Source of the DNA: Candidatus Saccharimonadota bacterium
GTDB lineage: Bacteria > Patescibacteriota > Saccharimonadia > Saccharimonadales > Saccharimonadaceae
Direction of reading: 5' to 3'
Length of the DNA stretch: 14,630 nt
Assembly (NCBI GenBank): GCA_905372495.1
Contig: CAJPPG010000019.1
Location: 1 to 14,630, forward strand
Position 1 is the stretch's first letter, and every line of letters starts with the position of its first letter. The position numbers and the translations under genes were made by a program. This document shows, piece after piece, positions 6,401-13,349 of this stretch. Under the pieces are notes generated by a model. It was not told where the DNA came from. It saw only the letters and a program-made list of their open reading frames with translations, and ran no database searches.

Positions 6401-6583
6401 GAAACCCTCGGTCGTCCAAATAGCAATCTATTTGATGGCATGAAGACTAAGCTTAAAGATATACTTGAAGATGCAGTTGAAGAAAATCGAAAAACACAAA
6501 TTCAGAAATCTGAACATGCTCGTCAAGAAGCAAGGCAAAATCCTCAAAATAAACCTACAAACGATCAAGATAATAAACAATAA
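3428..6583 (+). CDS. VirB6/TrbL-like polytopic membrane protein with long C-terminal extension
   Basis: This 1051-residue protein appears to be the polytopic inner-membrane component of the T4SS-like machine. A signal peptide occupies about residues 1-34 (VFA), followed by a Thr/Asn/Pro-rich low-complexity linker (35-100). Next come a cysteine pair (C103, C115) around GAVGWIICP and a membrane core at about 155-390 with some five to seven hydrophobic helices, including segments 159-178, 192-215, 250-320 (several), 333-357 and 364-384. Residues ~415-1051 are hydrophilic, charged and mostly predicted helical, without membrane spans, so a large cytoplasmic tail is likely. Typical VirB6 proteins are only about 300 residues; extended VirB6 proteins are known in Rickettsiales, but I claim no homology to those tails. 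The first gene of the plus-strand operon, it is driven by the promoter at 3371-3399. A terminator-like hairpin lies within codons 16-24. Confidence 0.8.
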   Translation: MKKVHIKFASLLLVLSLLFASFFSVISTSHPVFADPIPSNTTPSTNPDQTTPDNASGNQGTNTTDPNAANPTPNTTNPGTTNTTDGSTNTDATSTENQEPVTCTSQIGAVGWIICPTTGLLAKGIDALYGVIESLLSVKPLEMGRTSPVYQVWAYMRNLANICFIIFLLVIIYSQITGLGISNYGIKKSLPRLIITAIIVNFSFLFCAIAVDISNIIGNGLKDFLASIADNAISTGTIDPSKNTGFYSLFTTIAAGGIGTTILLAFPGGPLGLLLALIPVIVGGIISVIIGLLVLGLRQALVVFLVAVSPVAFVLYILPNTEKHFQKWKNYFAQMLFFYPMFSMLFGVTKLASMIFITSATTPFGIIIGVAIQVLPLFLAANLMQLSGTALGGISSKLNSLGNKASVGVARSIAPMQALNRQKAIENAMKRKRTMNLLPWYWGGAMAANSALMQHRFDDELKTREDTLKRYREEDLDAHRRGARILYRDKYGRAVYDKRVYGKEDDFERKTDLVDPHNKIMQYTYQNRVAKLAADAQHIKTEDALGNMSDYLHAYSPNQNPYLEQLAKNQTENFLDLKTAESSKKRNDYNANKFYAAKVREASKINSNGTPVDSELYEKYVVAGAGTDTWALNNGLLTEQQLTDRHIALQLVTADAVDVYESERKSNINKLSNYMDTMVTKDVINAYQLMYKNKSMDGIIAGNNVLARRGDYDKIMQNLRNYMDEGNLQLTTSDANMLALNLMAMKDADPTLGRLGKYINMETWQYTSGNRKTQTVTMEQYYTGRIEQRFADLLSEEDKQREEMYETKIKMSSGLKGTKFDKIDRTATSSIMDTIQYYDTKIAQYNDKRIEQQHDAIFDAIRPALISAIPTFPSGSEQLVNVAGMLAGLGRKDWQNDKKIEDNIGNIAKSETAAEQIRSYLKSLTAKDAAAMKSDMLEAIRYRLIAEHFDYNPNDYDTDEERQTAKQKAFNLADQAANNEIIKIFTKNKVIETLGRPNSNLFDGMKTKLKDILEDAVEENRKTQIQKSEHARQEARQNPQNKPTNDQDNKQ
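3473..3497 (+). promoter_or_regulatory. Terminator-like hairpin inside the VirB6-like coding start (candidate attenuator)
   Basis: AGCTTGC (3473-3479), a five-T loop and GCAAGCT (3485-3491) form a perfect 7-bp stem, followed at once by six more T residues. This has the full form of an intrinsic terminator, about 67 bases after the predicted transcription start and within signal-peptide codons. A ribosome following closely would prevent it from folding. Biased Leu/Phe/Ala/Ser codons could also have produced it by chance. Confidence 0.45.
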
Positions 6584-6595
6584 ATCCCTAAATAT
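6578..6595 (+). repeat. 18-bp exact direct repeat, copy B
   Basis: CAATAAATCCCTAAATAT is identical to copy A at 1999-2016. It begins with the last sense codon (CAA) and stop (TAA) of the VirB6-like gene and ends 15 bases before the prgI -10 box, covering the place where a -35 box would lie. Confidence 0.75.
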
Positions 6596-6607
6596 CCACT
6601 CTGTTTA

Positions 6608-6616
6608 TGGTAAAAT
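6608..6616 (+). promoter_or_regulatory. Candidate internal promoter for prgI (extended -10)
   Basis: TGG-TAAAAT resembles an extended -10 element. No recognisable -35 box is present at 17 bases upstream, where the 18-bp repeat lies instead. Predicted initiation near 6623 would leave the prgI ATG (6625) with almost no leader, consistent with its lack of a ribosome site. Confidence 0.45.
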
Positions 6617-6624
6617 AGTTCTAT

Positions 6625-7758
6625 ATGGCAACATACAAGGTCCCTCAAGACGTTGAGGCAGAAGATAAACTCCTTGGCCCCTTTACTTTTCGACAGTTTA
6701 TCTATCTTCTCATTTCTGCAGCAGGCATTGCTATCATTTTTGGTCTTTTCCAAATCTTTCCACTTCTCGCCATCATTCCAGTCCCTATTGTTGGTTTCTT
6801 TCTCATTCTTGCTCTACCTCTCAAAAAAGATCAACCAATGGAAGTCTATCTCGCTTCCATTGCTAGCTTTTACCTTAAACCCAATAAACGCCTCTGGACT
6901 CCTGGACAAAGAGAGTCTACCATTAAAATTACTGCCCCTAAAATTGTTGAAAAACCACGCGCTCGTAATATCACCGAAGAAGAAGCCACGACTCGTCTCT
7001 CCTTCCTCTCCAATCTTGTCGACTCTGAAGGTTATTCCATTCGCAACAATAGTAACTTCAACGAAGATTTTATTGCCGAAACTAATGACGTACCAGATAT
7101 TCTAGATCAAAATAGCAATCAAGTTATTAACCAAATGATAGCTAAAGAACAAGAAAATCGCCATGCTAATATTGTTTCCCATATGAAGGCTGCCATGTCG
7201 AATGCTGATCAATTACTACCACCAGCACCCCCACAGACTGACCAGACAAATCCTTTCCAGGCCGCCATTCAAAACCGCGAGCAGGGAATTTATCTTGCAA
7301 CACCAGTAAGTTACACGCAGGCATATCCACAGCCAAATCCAACAAACTACACGCAAGTACCTCAAGTCGCATATACTCAACCTATTCCTCAAAATTTCAA
7401 TTTAACCTATCCACAACCTGCATACTCACAACCATACCCCTTAGACAATCCCTTCAAGCAGCCCCCCACGCCTCCAGCAACTCCAGTCTATCCTCCAGCC
7501 GCCCCGACGAATTTTTCCCCAAACTATCCTAACTCTCCATACCCACAACTTACCACTGGGTCTCCACAATACGTTAATGGCTTTATTAATCAGAACCTTA
7601 ATCCACAAATTAATCAGGAGTTTCAAAATCTTGCAAACAATCAAGATTTTACCATTGATACTATTAGCAAACAGGCCAACCGCCTCACCAACACTCCACC
7701 AACCGCATCCTCAAATTCTGGCACTTTTACTGGTATCTTTTCACCACCCTCGAAATAA
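6625..7758 (+). CDS. prgI: PrgI-family (VirB3-like) T4SS membrane protein with Pro/Gln/Tyr-rich tail
   Basis: This is a 377-residue protein. The N-terminal ~100 residues match the PrgI family: a start like MATYKVPQDVEAEDKLLGPF, two adjacent membrane helices (about 22-42 and 44-64), then a KKDQPMEVYLASIASFYLKPNKRLW segment. PrgI is the small inner-membrane partner that anchors the VirB4 ATPase in Gram-positive-type T4SSs, equivalent to VirB3. Most PrgI proteins are little longer than this domain; here a ~270-residue tail follows, helical to about 190 and then disordered and rich in Pro, Gln and Tyr (195-310), with recurring YTQ and YPQP units. The last residues, GTFTGIFSPPS, resemble a segment of the neighbouring VirB4. 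No Shine-Dalgarno sequence precedes the ATG. It lies 41 bases after the VirB6-like gene and 25 before the TraC-like gene. Confidence 0.88.
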   Translation: MATYKVPQDVEAEDKLLGPFTFRQFIYLLISAAGIAIIFGLFQIFPLLAIIPVPIVGFFLILALPLKKDQPMEVYLASIASFYLKPNKRLWTPGQRESTIKITAPKIVEKPRARNITEEEATTRLSFLSNLVDSEGYSIRNNSNFNEDFIAETNDVPDILDQNSNQVINQMIAKEQENRHANIVSHMKAAMSNADQLLPPAPPQTDQTNPFQAAIQNREQGIYLATPVSYTQAYPQPNPTNYTQVPQVAYTQPIPQNFNLTYPQPAYSQPYPLDNPFKQPPTPPATPVYPPAAPTNFSPNYPNSPYPQLTTGSPQYVNGFINQNLNPQINQEFQNLANNQDFTIDTISKQANRLTNTPPTASSNSGTFTGIFSPPSK

Positions 7759-7783
7759 CTTTATATTTTAAATAAGGACCATC

Positions 7784-8680
7784 ATGAACCCACAACAACC
7801 ACAAAATCAAACTCAACCACTTCCGACTCAAGCCCCACAGGCCCCATCTATGTCAATGACGCCTCCTCAACCAAACCCTCAAACACTTCAATCAGCCCCT
7901 AAATCTTCTCAACCCCAAACTCCATACCAAGCAATCCCGGTCGCCCCTGAACTACAAAACAATCAGATCGTCAACCAAGATAACCCTTCTTCTACCCAGT
8001 CTTCGCTTCTCATTTCTGAACTTCGTGATGGCTTAATTATTATGAAGGATGGTTCATTCCGTGCCGTCATCGCCTGTAAATCCATCAACTATGACCTTAT
8101 GTCCGAACCTGAACGTGATGGCGTAGAGTATGGCTATAAAGGTGTTCTTAACTCTCTCGAATTTCCAATTCAAATCCTCGTTCGTTCTCAACGAATCGAT
8201 ATCGCTCCATATTTGGAGCGTTTAGCTAATATTAGGCGCAACAATGACAATATGCTCCTCGGCGTTCTTATGGATGACTATATCAACTTCATTGATCAAG
8301 TTTCGCAAGAAGCCAACATTATGGACAAATCCTTCTTCGTCGTTGTCCCATATTATTCTTCTGCCGATCTTGAAAAAGCTAGTACCCAAAGTAAAAATAT
8401 CTTTAGTATGTTATTTGGTACCCGCGACACAGAAATCACTCGCATCGATCGCAACACTTATGATAAAGCTGTCACCGAAATTAACAACCGCGTGCAGGCT
8501 GTCATTGGTGGCCTTTTCAATATCGGTATTCATTCTGTTCGTCTCAATACCAAAGAACTCGCTGAACTATTTTATAACTTCAATAACCCTGACACCGCTG
8601 TTCGCGAACCATTTATCGATTTCAACAAAATGGGTACAATCTATACCAAAAAAGGCGAACCAACCCCACAAAGTAAGTAA
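7784..8680 (+). CDS. TraC/VirB4 N-terminal-domain-like protein (separate subunit)
   Basis: This 298-residue protein has no membrane segment. Residues 1-75 are a Pro/Gln-rich disordered tail, like that of PrgI just upstream. Residues ~75-290 form a folded domain with a segment (about 100-146) reading SINYDLMSEPERDGVEYGYK then LNSLEFPIQILVRSQR, which resembles the N-terminal module of TraC/VirB4 ATPases, where a strand-rich domain packs before the motor. It has no Walker motifs. A clear ribosome site (AAGGA, 5 bases before ATG) supports the start, and it ends 14 bases before the VirB4 gene, which has its own ribosome site. I infer that it pairs with VirB4 to complete the ATPase, or links it to PrgI. 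The resemblance is from memory of the family and needs a profile search. Confidence 0.72.
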   Translation: MNPQQPQNQTQPLPTQAPQAPSMSMTPPQPNPQTLQSAPKSSQPQTPYQAIPVAPELQNNQIVNQDNPSSTQSSLLISELRDGLIIMKDGSFRAVIACKSINYDLMSEPERDGVEYGYKGVLNSLEFPIQILVRSQRIDIAPYLERLANIRRNNDNMLLGVLMDDYINFIDQVSQEANIMDKSFFVVVPYYSSADLEKASTQSKNIFSMLFGTRDTEITRIDRNTYDKAVTEINNRVQAVIGGLFNIGIHSVRLNTKELAELFYNFNNPDTAVREPFIDFNKMGTIYTKKGEPTPQSK

Positions 8681-8694
8681 AATAAGGAAATAAC

Positions 8695-10515
8695 ATGGCA
8701 AAAAGAAAACCTACCGCTGCTGAACTTGCAGCCCAAGCTCAATCAATGGAAGACGCTGAAATTCAGCGCGCTTTTGAGCAGGGAATTACTACTCTCCGCG
8801 ACCTCATTTCGCCTTCCTCTATCGAAATTCAATCTGACCATTTCCGCCTTGGTACTAAGTATGGCCGTACCCTCTATATTTATGGTTACCCACGCACCAT
8901 CAGCACTGGCTGGCTCAGTCCACTTATTAATATGGATGAAGTTCTTGATATTTCCATCTACATCTACCCAGTTGATACCGGCGTTATTATGAAAAACCTT
9001 CGTAAAAAAGTAACTCAGCTCGAAGCCGATATCTCCTTAAATGCTGAAAAAGGACGTATTCGTAACCCTGAAACTGAACATGCCATCCAGGACGCCGAAG
9101 AACTTCGTGATGATCTTCAACTAGGTCGTGAAAAATTCTTCCGTTTTGGGCTCTATGTTACTCTTTGGGCCGATTCTCTTGATGAATTAAATTTTGTTCA
9201 ACATAAAATCGAAAATTATTTTGGCTCGTCCATGATCTTCTCTAAAGTTGCCACCTCACAGCAAGAACAGGGAATGAATTCCACTATGCCAATGGCCACC
9301 GACCAATTAATGATTCGCCGTAATATGAATACCAGTGCCATCTCCACTTCCTTCCCATTTACGTCCGCCGACCTTACCCAAGAAAAAGGTATCCTTTACG
9401 GTGTTAATCTTCACAATAATGGTCTCGTTATCTTCGATCGCTTCACTCTTGAAAATGCCAACCTTATTGTCTTCGCTAAGTCCGGTGCTGGTAAATCTTT
9501 TGCCGTTAAATTAGAAGCTATTCGTTCTATGATGATGGGTAGCGAAATTATTATTATCGACCCTGAAAACGAATATCAAAAACTTTGTGATGCTGTCGGT
9601 GGTTCTTATGTCCGTCTTTCACTTAACTCTGATGTCCGCATTAATCCGTTTGATCTTCCAAAAGTTATTGACTCTGAAGATGCTTCCGATGCTCTTCGTG
9701 CCAACCTCGTCACTTTACATGGTCTCTTCCGTCTCATGCTTGGTGGTACACAATCCGGTCCTGGTGGTCAAACCGTCGCCGCCCTCACCCCAAGTGAAGA
9801 AGCCGACCTTGATCAAGCCCTCATTGATACCTATGCTCGTGCTGGCATCACATCCGACCCCCTCACTCACCAATCTACCCCTCCTACCATCGTTAATCTC
9901 TATGACACTCTACTACATATGGGTGGTTCCGGCCCACAACTTGCTCAACGCCTTCGTAAATACTCCACCGGTACTTTTGCTGGTATTTTCTCTCAGCAAT
10001 CTAATATCGACATCAATAATCAAATGGTCGTCTTCAACATTCGTGACCTCGAAGATGAACTTCGTCCAGTTGCAATGTATATTGTCCTAAATCACATCTG
10101 GAATATTGTTCGTGCTAAACAAAAACGTCGTCTTCTTATCGTTGATGAGGCCTGGCAATTAATGAAATACGATGACTCTGCCAACTTCCTCTTCTCCCTC
10201 GCAAAACGCGCCCGTAAATATTATCTTGGTCTTACCACTATCACACAGGATGTTGAAGATTTTATGTCCAGTAAAATGGGTCGTGCCATTGTTATGAACT
10301 CGTCTATGCAACTACTCTTGAAGCAATCTTCCGCCGCCGTTGATGTCTTATCGGATGTTTTCAAACTCACTTCCGCCGAGCGTCAACTTCTTTCCAGTCT
10401 CCCAGTTGGTCAAGGTCTTTTCTTTGCTGGCCAATCCCACGTCCACATCCAAATCGTTGCTTCTGAAACCGAAACTGGGCTTATCACTACCAACCCAGTT
10501 CGTTATAATCGCTAA
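8695..10515 (+). CDS. virB4: VirB4/TraC-family T4SS ATPase
   Basis: This 606-residue protein is the energy-supplying ATPase of the T4SS-like machine, expected at the cytoplasmic face of the membrane. Walker A is AKSGAGKS (261-268), with Ala where the first Gly often stands. The downstream strand EIIIIDPENEYQKL (about 284-297) is typical of VirB4/HerA-FtsK motors. Walker B is LLIVDEAW, with D484 and E485. The segment around TITQDVEDF (515-523) provides the sensor-like Gln, and the C-terminal ~80 residues match the end of the family. Residues 30-200 form the pre-motor domain with a charged helical hairpin near 98-145. Full VirB4 proteins are usually about 780-850 residues; the missing N-terminal part seems to be the gene just upstream. 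AAGGA lies 6 bases before the ATG. Confidence 0.96.
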   Translation: MAKRKPTAAELAAQAQSMEDAEIQRAFEQGITTLRDLISPSSIEIQSDHFRLGTKYGRTLYIYGYPRTISTGWLSPLINMDEVLDISIYIYPVDTGVIMKNLRKKVTQLEADISLNAEKGRIRNPETEHAIQDAEELRDDLQLGREKFFRFGLYVTLWADSLDELNFVQHKIENYFGSSMIFSKVATSQQEQGMNSTMPMATDQLMIRRNMNTSAISTSFPFTSADLTQEKGILYGVNLHNNGLVIFDRFTLENANLIVFAKSGAGKSFAVKLEAIRSMMMGSEIIIIDPENEYQKLCDAVGGSYVRLSLNSDVRINPFDLPKVIDSEDASDALRANLVTLHGLFRLMLGGTQSGPGGQTVAALTPSEEADLDQALIDTYARAGITSDPLTHQSTPPTIVNLYDTLLHMGGSGPQLAQRLRKYSTGTFAGIFSQQSNIDINNQMVVFNIRDLEDELRPVAMYIVLNHIWNIVRAKQKRRLLIVDEAWQLMKYDDSANFLFSLAKRARKYYLGLTTITQDVEDFMSSKMGRAIVMNSSMQLLLKQSSAAVDVLSDVFKLTSAERQLLSSLPVGQGLFFAGQSHVHIQIVASETETGLITTNPVRYNR

Positions 10516-10592
10516 CTTTTTTCTGATTATTCTGGCGTCTTTCTATAACGCTAATGTTCGCCAAAAAATCTAATTTCTTATATAATATAGAT
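10516..10592. other. Intergenic segment without a clear terminator
   Basis: A run of six T residues (10517-10522) follows the VirB4 stop but has no stem before it. CGTTATA (10501-10507) and TATAACG (10544-10550) are complementary but 36 bases apart, and GCGT/ACGC gives only a 4-bp stem. Read-through into the next gene is therefore likely, alongside the local promoter at 10581. Confidence 0.4.
10581..10586 (+). promoter_or_regulatory. -10 box for the large membrane protein gene, leaderless arrangement
   Basis: A perfect TATAAT is followed by six bases (ATAGAT) and the ATG at 10593, so the predicted first transcribed base is the A of the start codon, exactly as at pilin 5. No good -35 box is visible (TTCGCC at an 18-base spacing is poor). 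No ribosome site precedes this ATG. Confidence 0.5.
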
Positions 10593-13349
10593 ATGACAAA
10601 GGTCTATTATGGTAAGGATTCTATTACTCCTAGCTTTTTGCAGCCAAATCATGATTCTGACTCTGAAGTCTTTCGCTCTCAAGTAGCTAAAAACTCTCTT
10701 CGTCAATCTGAAGAATCCTCTCTTGAAGGCAGTTTAAATCAAAACGACCTTCAAACCGACGTCAAAGACCTAGAACAAAAACCTTTTTACACTGGACACA
10801 CTCAGACCATCAAAAAATCATCTAAGAAATCCCTCAGTTCTCGCTTGCGTACCGCCAAAAAACTCAAAAAATACTCACCACTCATTCTTGCAGTTGGTTC
10901 TTTTCTCGCAGTTATTATTTTTCTTTTTGTCTCAGTTAGTACCCTTGGTCACCAAATTGAAACCCTAATCACTCGTGCCACCGATACTATGTTTGGCTCA
11001 TACTCTGAAAACACTATCCGCATCACCGAAGAACTTCTCGCAAAAAAGCAGGGCACCTTCCCAAAATATTTTGAAACTCGCCTCAAAACTAATGGCATTG
11101 AAGTTGCCGATAAAGGCGATAGTTATAATCTTCTTTATGATGGGACCACCATCACCCCTGAAAATTTTCGTAACTTCTATACTAAAAACGTCCCCTTCCA
11201 AGAAGCTTTCACTAAAGCCAAGCGCGCCCGTTCCTCAAACTTCTTCGATAAACCCGCTGTTATGAATCTTGCCAAAATTGGTATCACTCGAAATCTTTAT
11301 TCAGCTTATCGCTCCACCGGCAATCATGAAACTGATACCAAAAATTATCACACCACTGAAGAGGGTGTTTTTGGTGAAAAAACCAATACAAGCGTTAATA
11401 CCACAACTGAAACTGAGCATACTGACAAAAATGGTAATAAAACCACTGAAATAAATTCTTCCGGTGAGGATATTGATAGTAGTAACGTAAGTGGCGATAC
11501 ACCTGAAGTTAAAGCTAATAATTATCTTCTAAGTACCGCTGGCCGTGTTGCTGAAGCCGGTGGTTTAGTTTGTGGCGCCCTCAAAGTTGCCAACCTTATT
11601 TCCGTTGCTGTCGCTGCCAACCAAATCTATCAAGCCATGCACTATTTTATTTCCAATCAGGAAAATATCAGCAAAACTAAAGCTGGTTATGGCAATGAAG
11701 CCGCCATTAATCCACTTATGAATTTCCTTACCACTTCTACCACCGCCGAATATACAGATATTAATACCGGTCAGGCCAAAACCGTTACTGGTGCTCCAAT
11801 CCAAGCCGAAGGTTTTAATAATATTCTTGCCGGAGAAAATGTTGACCTCAATATGACAAAGAACTATTCTGTCGACTCCGTATTTCTCGCCAGTGGTGTT
11901 GCTCTCGGTCTCACTGCTGCTCGCGCTAAAGCCTGTGGTGGTATTCGTGCAGTCGGTGCAGTTATTAGCCTAGCCACCCTCGCCTTTGGTGGCGGATTAA
12001 TTAAGACCGCTATTACTTTAGTCAAAACCACTGTTATTAACGTCGCTATTGCCACCACTATCGCCGGAATGCTTGCCGTTCTACTTCCATACATTCAAAA
12101 AGCCCTCTTTGAAAATCCTGCTAAAAATCTCGCGGGCAAACCTGCTGGCGAAGCCTATGTCAAAGGCGCCGCACTTCTCAATAAAAAGGTAGCTCGTTCC
12201 ACATCCGGTCAAGCACTCGCTTCTAAAGAATACGCCACCAGTTACTACCAAGAAACCGTCCTTGCCGCCGCCAGGGAAGCACAACTAGACCGTGAAAAAC
12301 GCAGTCCTTTTGACACTAGTAGCCCAAATACCTTCCTCGGTTCCATTCTTGGTCGCTTCAGTCGTGTTTCTACCGCTTCAAATCTTTTTGCCAATCTCAC
12401 CCATCTCACCAGTATCACTCAAAATTCTTTTAGTAGCTTCCTCGGTCAAACAACTGCCAGAGTTTACGCCGCTGATGGTTCCGAAAATTTTGTTACCGAC
12501 GCTGACCTTGCTGGTATAAATTACCAAAAAATCTTCAGCGACGAATCCACTTGTGAAAGTCTTTCAAATATTGGAGCTGCTTGTGATATGTACGGAGCTG
12601 AAATTACCGCCACCGACACTAGTGTTGAAAAAATCAGCTCTTCCGATCCTGAATATCAAAAGGTAGTCAACCAAAATGTTCGAAAAAACGCAAAAGGTTT
12701 TGATGAAGTTATTCCAAACTCTCTTCTAGCCCGTAAGATTATGTTCTGCGATGAACGGGATTCACCATTTGGTCATTACGACTCCAATATCGCCAACGCC
12801 TTTAATATCAGCCTTGGTTTTGCCAATAATATTCCTATTATTTCCGATGCCGTTGAATTAGTTAATGCGGTTACCGACATGACACCTGAAGCTGAAGGAT
12901 GGTCCACTGGTTCCTTCTGTGTAATGGGTAAAACTAATCCTTACTGGGAGCAAATGAAATACCTCCAGCATTACATCGAACATAATCGTATCTGTACTCA
13001 AATTAAGTGCACTAGCGTAACTGATGAAGAGGGGAACGACCAAAATCCTATCACAGCCTATAAAGAAGCTTATTACGCTAAAAATCCTATCGACACTTCA
13101 CGCCCAGGTATCCTCGCTCGCATCTCCGGCATCACTAAAGATCAAGCTGAAACCGTTCTAGCTCTTCTTGATTACGCCTCATACTTAGCCAACTACCATC
13201 CTCCTAAATCAGAAAAAATCACCTTGAAGGACCAACTACAAATCCACGAACCTCAAACTCTTTCCACCATTGCTTTTGATAAAGCCCCTCGTTACATCTA
13301 CTATTCAGATCTAAAAACTATTACAAGAAATCGGAGCACACTAGCGTGA
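10593..13349 (+). CDS. Large cysteine-rich membrane protein of the T4SS-like locus, function unknown
   Basis: I do not recognise the family. The 918-residue protein has a hydrophilic, basic-ended N-terminus (1-95), a transmembrane helix (about 96-118) and a predicted extracytoplasmic region. Within that region a Thr/Asn/Glu-rich stretch (255-305) follows, then hydrophobic segments near 323-345, 428-447, 452-472 and 474-500. A C-terminal domain (~640-918) carries six of the eight cysteines (C654, C664, C719, C776, C801, C806). The even number and extracytoplasmic placement suggest disulfides. An in-frame ATG at 10554 would add 13 residues, but I prefer 10593 because a TATAAT box lies inside that extension. 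It follows VirB4 and overlaps the hydrolase gene by four bases (GTGA), so it belongs to the machine, perhaps as a trans-envelope scaffold; that is inference. Confidence 0.75.
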   Translation: MTKVYYGKDSITPSFLQPNHDSDSEVFRSQVAKNSLRQSEESSLEGSLNQNDLQTDVKDLEQKPFYTGHTQTIKKSSKKSLSSRLRTAKKLKKYSPLILAVGSFLAVIIFLFVSVSTLGHQIETLITRATDTMFGSYSENTIRITEELLAKKQGTFPKYFETRLKTNGIEVADKGDSYNLLYDGTTITPENFRNFYTKNVPFQEAFTKAKRARSSNFFDKPAVMNLAKIGITRNLYSAYRSTGNHETDTKNYHTTEEGVFGEKTNTSVNTTTETEHTDKNGNKTTEINSSGEDIDSSNVSGDTPEVKANNYLLSTAGRVAEAGGLVCGALKVANLISVAVAANQIYQAMHYFISNQENISKTKAGYGNEAAINPLMNFLTTSTTAEYTDINTGQAKTVTGAPIQAEGFNNILAGENVDLNMTKNYSVDSVFLASGVALGLTAARAKACGGIRAVGAVISLATLAFGGGLIKTAITLVKTTVINVAIATTIAGMLAVLLPYIQKALFENPAKNLAGKPAGEAYVKGAALLNKKVARSTSGQALASKEYATSYYQETVLAAAREAQLDREKRSPFDTSSPNTFLGSILGRFSRVSTASNLFANLTHLTSITQNSFSSFLGQTTARVYAADGSENFVTDADLAGINYQKIFSDESTCESLSNIGAACDMYGAEITATDTSVEKISSSDPEYQKVVNQNVRKNAKGFDEVIPNSLLARKIMFCDERDSPFGHYDSNIANAFNISLGFANNIPIISDAVELVNAVTDMTPEAEGWSTGSFCVMGKTNPYWEQMKYLQHYIEHNRICTQIKCTSVTDEEGNDQNPITAYKEAYYAKNPIDTSRPGILARISGITKDQAETVLALLDYASYLANYHPPKSEKITLKDQLQIHEPQTLSTIAFDKAPRYIYYSDLKTITRNRSTLA

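Noticed and set aside
7300..7560. Possible tandem DNA repeats in the PrgI tail
   Set aside because: The YTQ and YPQP units recur irregularly and the DNA copies differ; this is amino-acid compositional bias and not a true tandem repeat.
8680..8695. Frameshift or sequencing error splitting one VirB4 gene
   Set aside because: The first gene ends in a proper TAA, and a ribosome site and ATG follow for the second; the N-terminal Pro-rich tail and separate initiation suggest two real genes.
10501..10550. Terminator after virB4
   Set aside because: The complementary arms are 36 bases apart and the T run has no adjacent stem, so it does not qualify as an intrinsic terminator.
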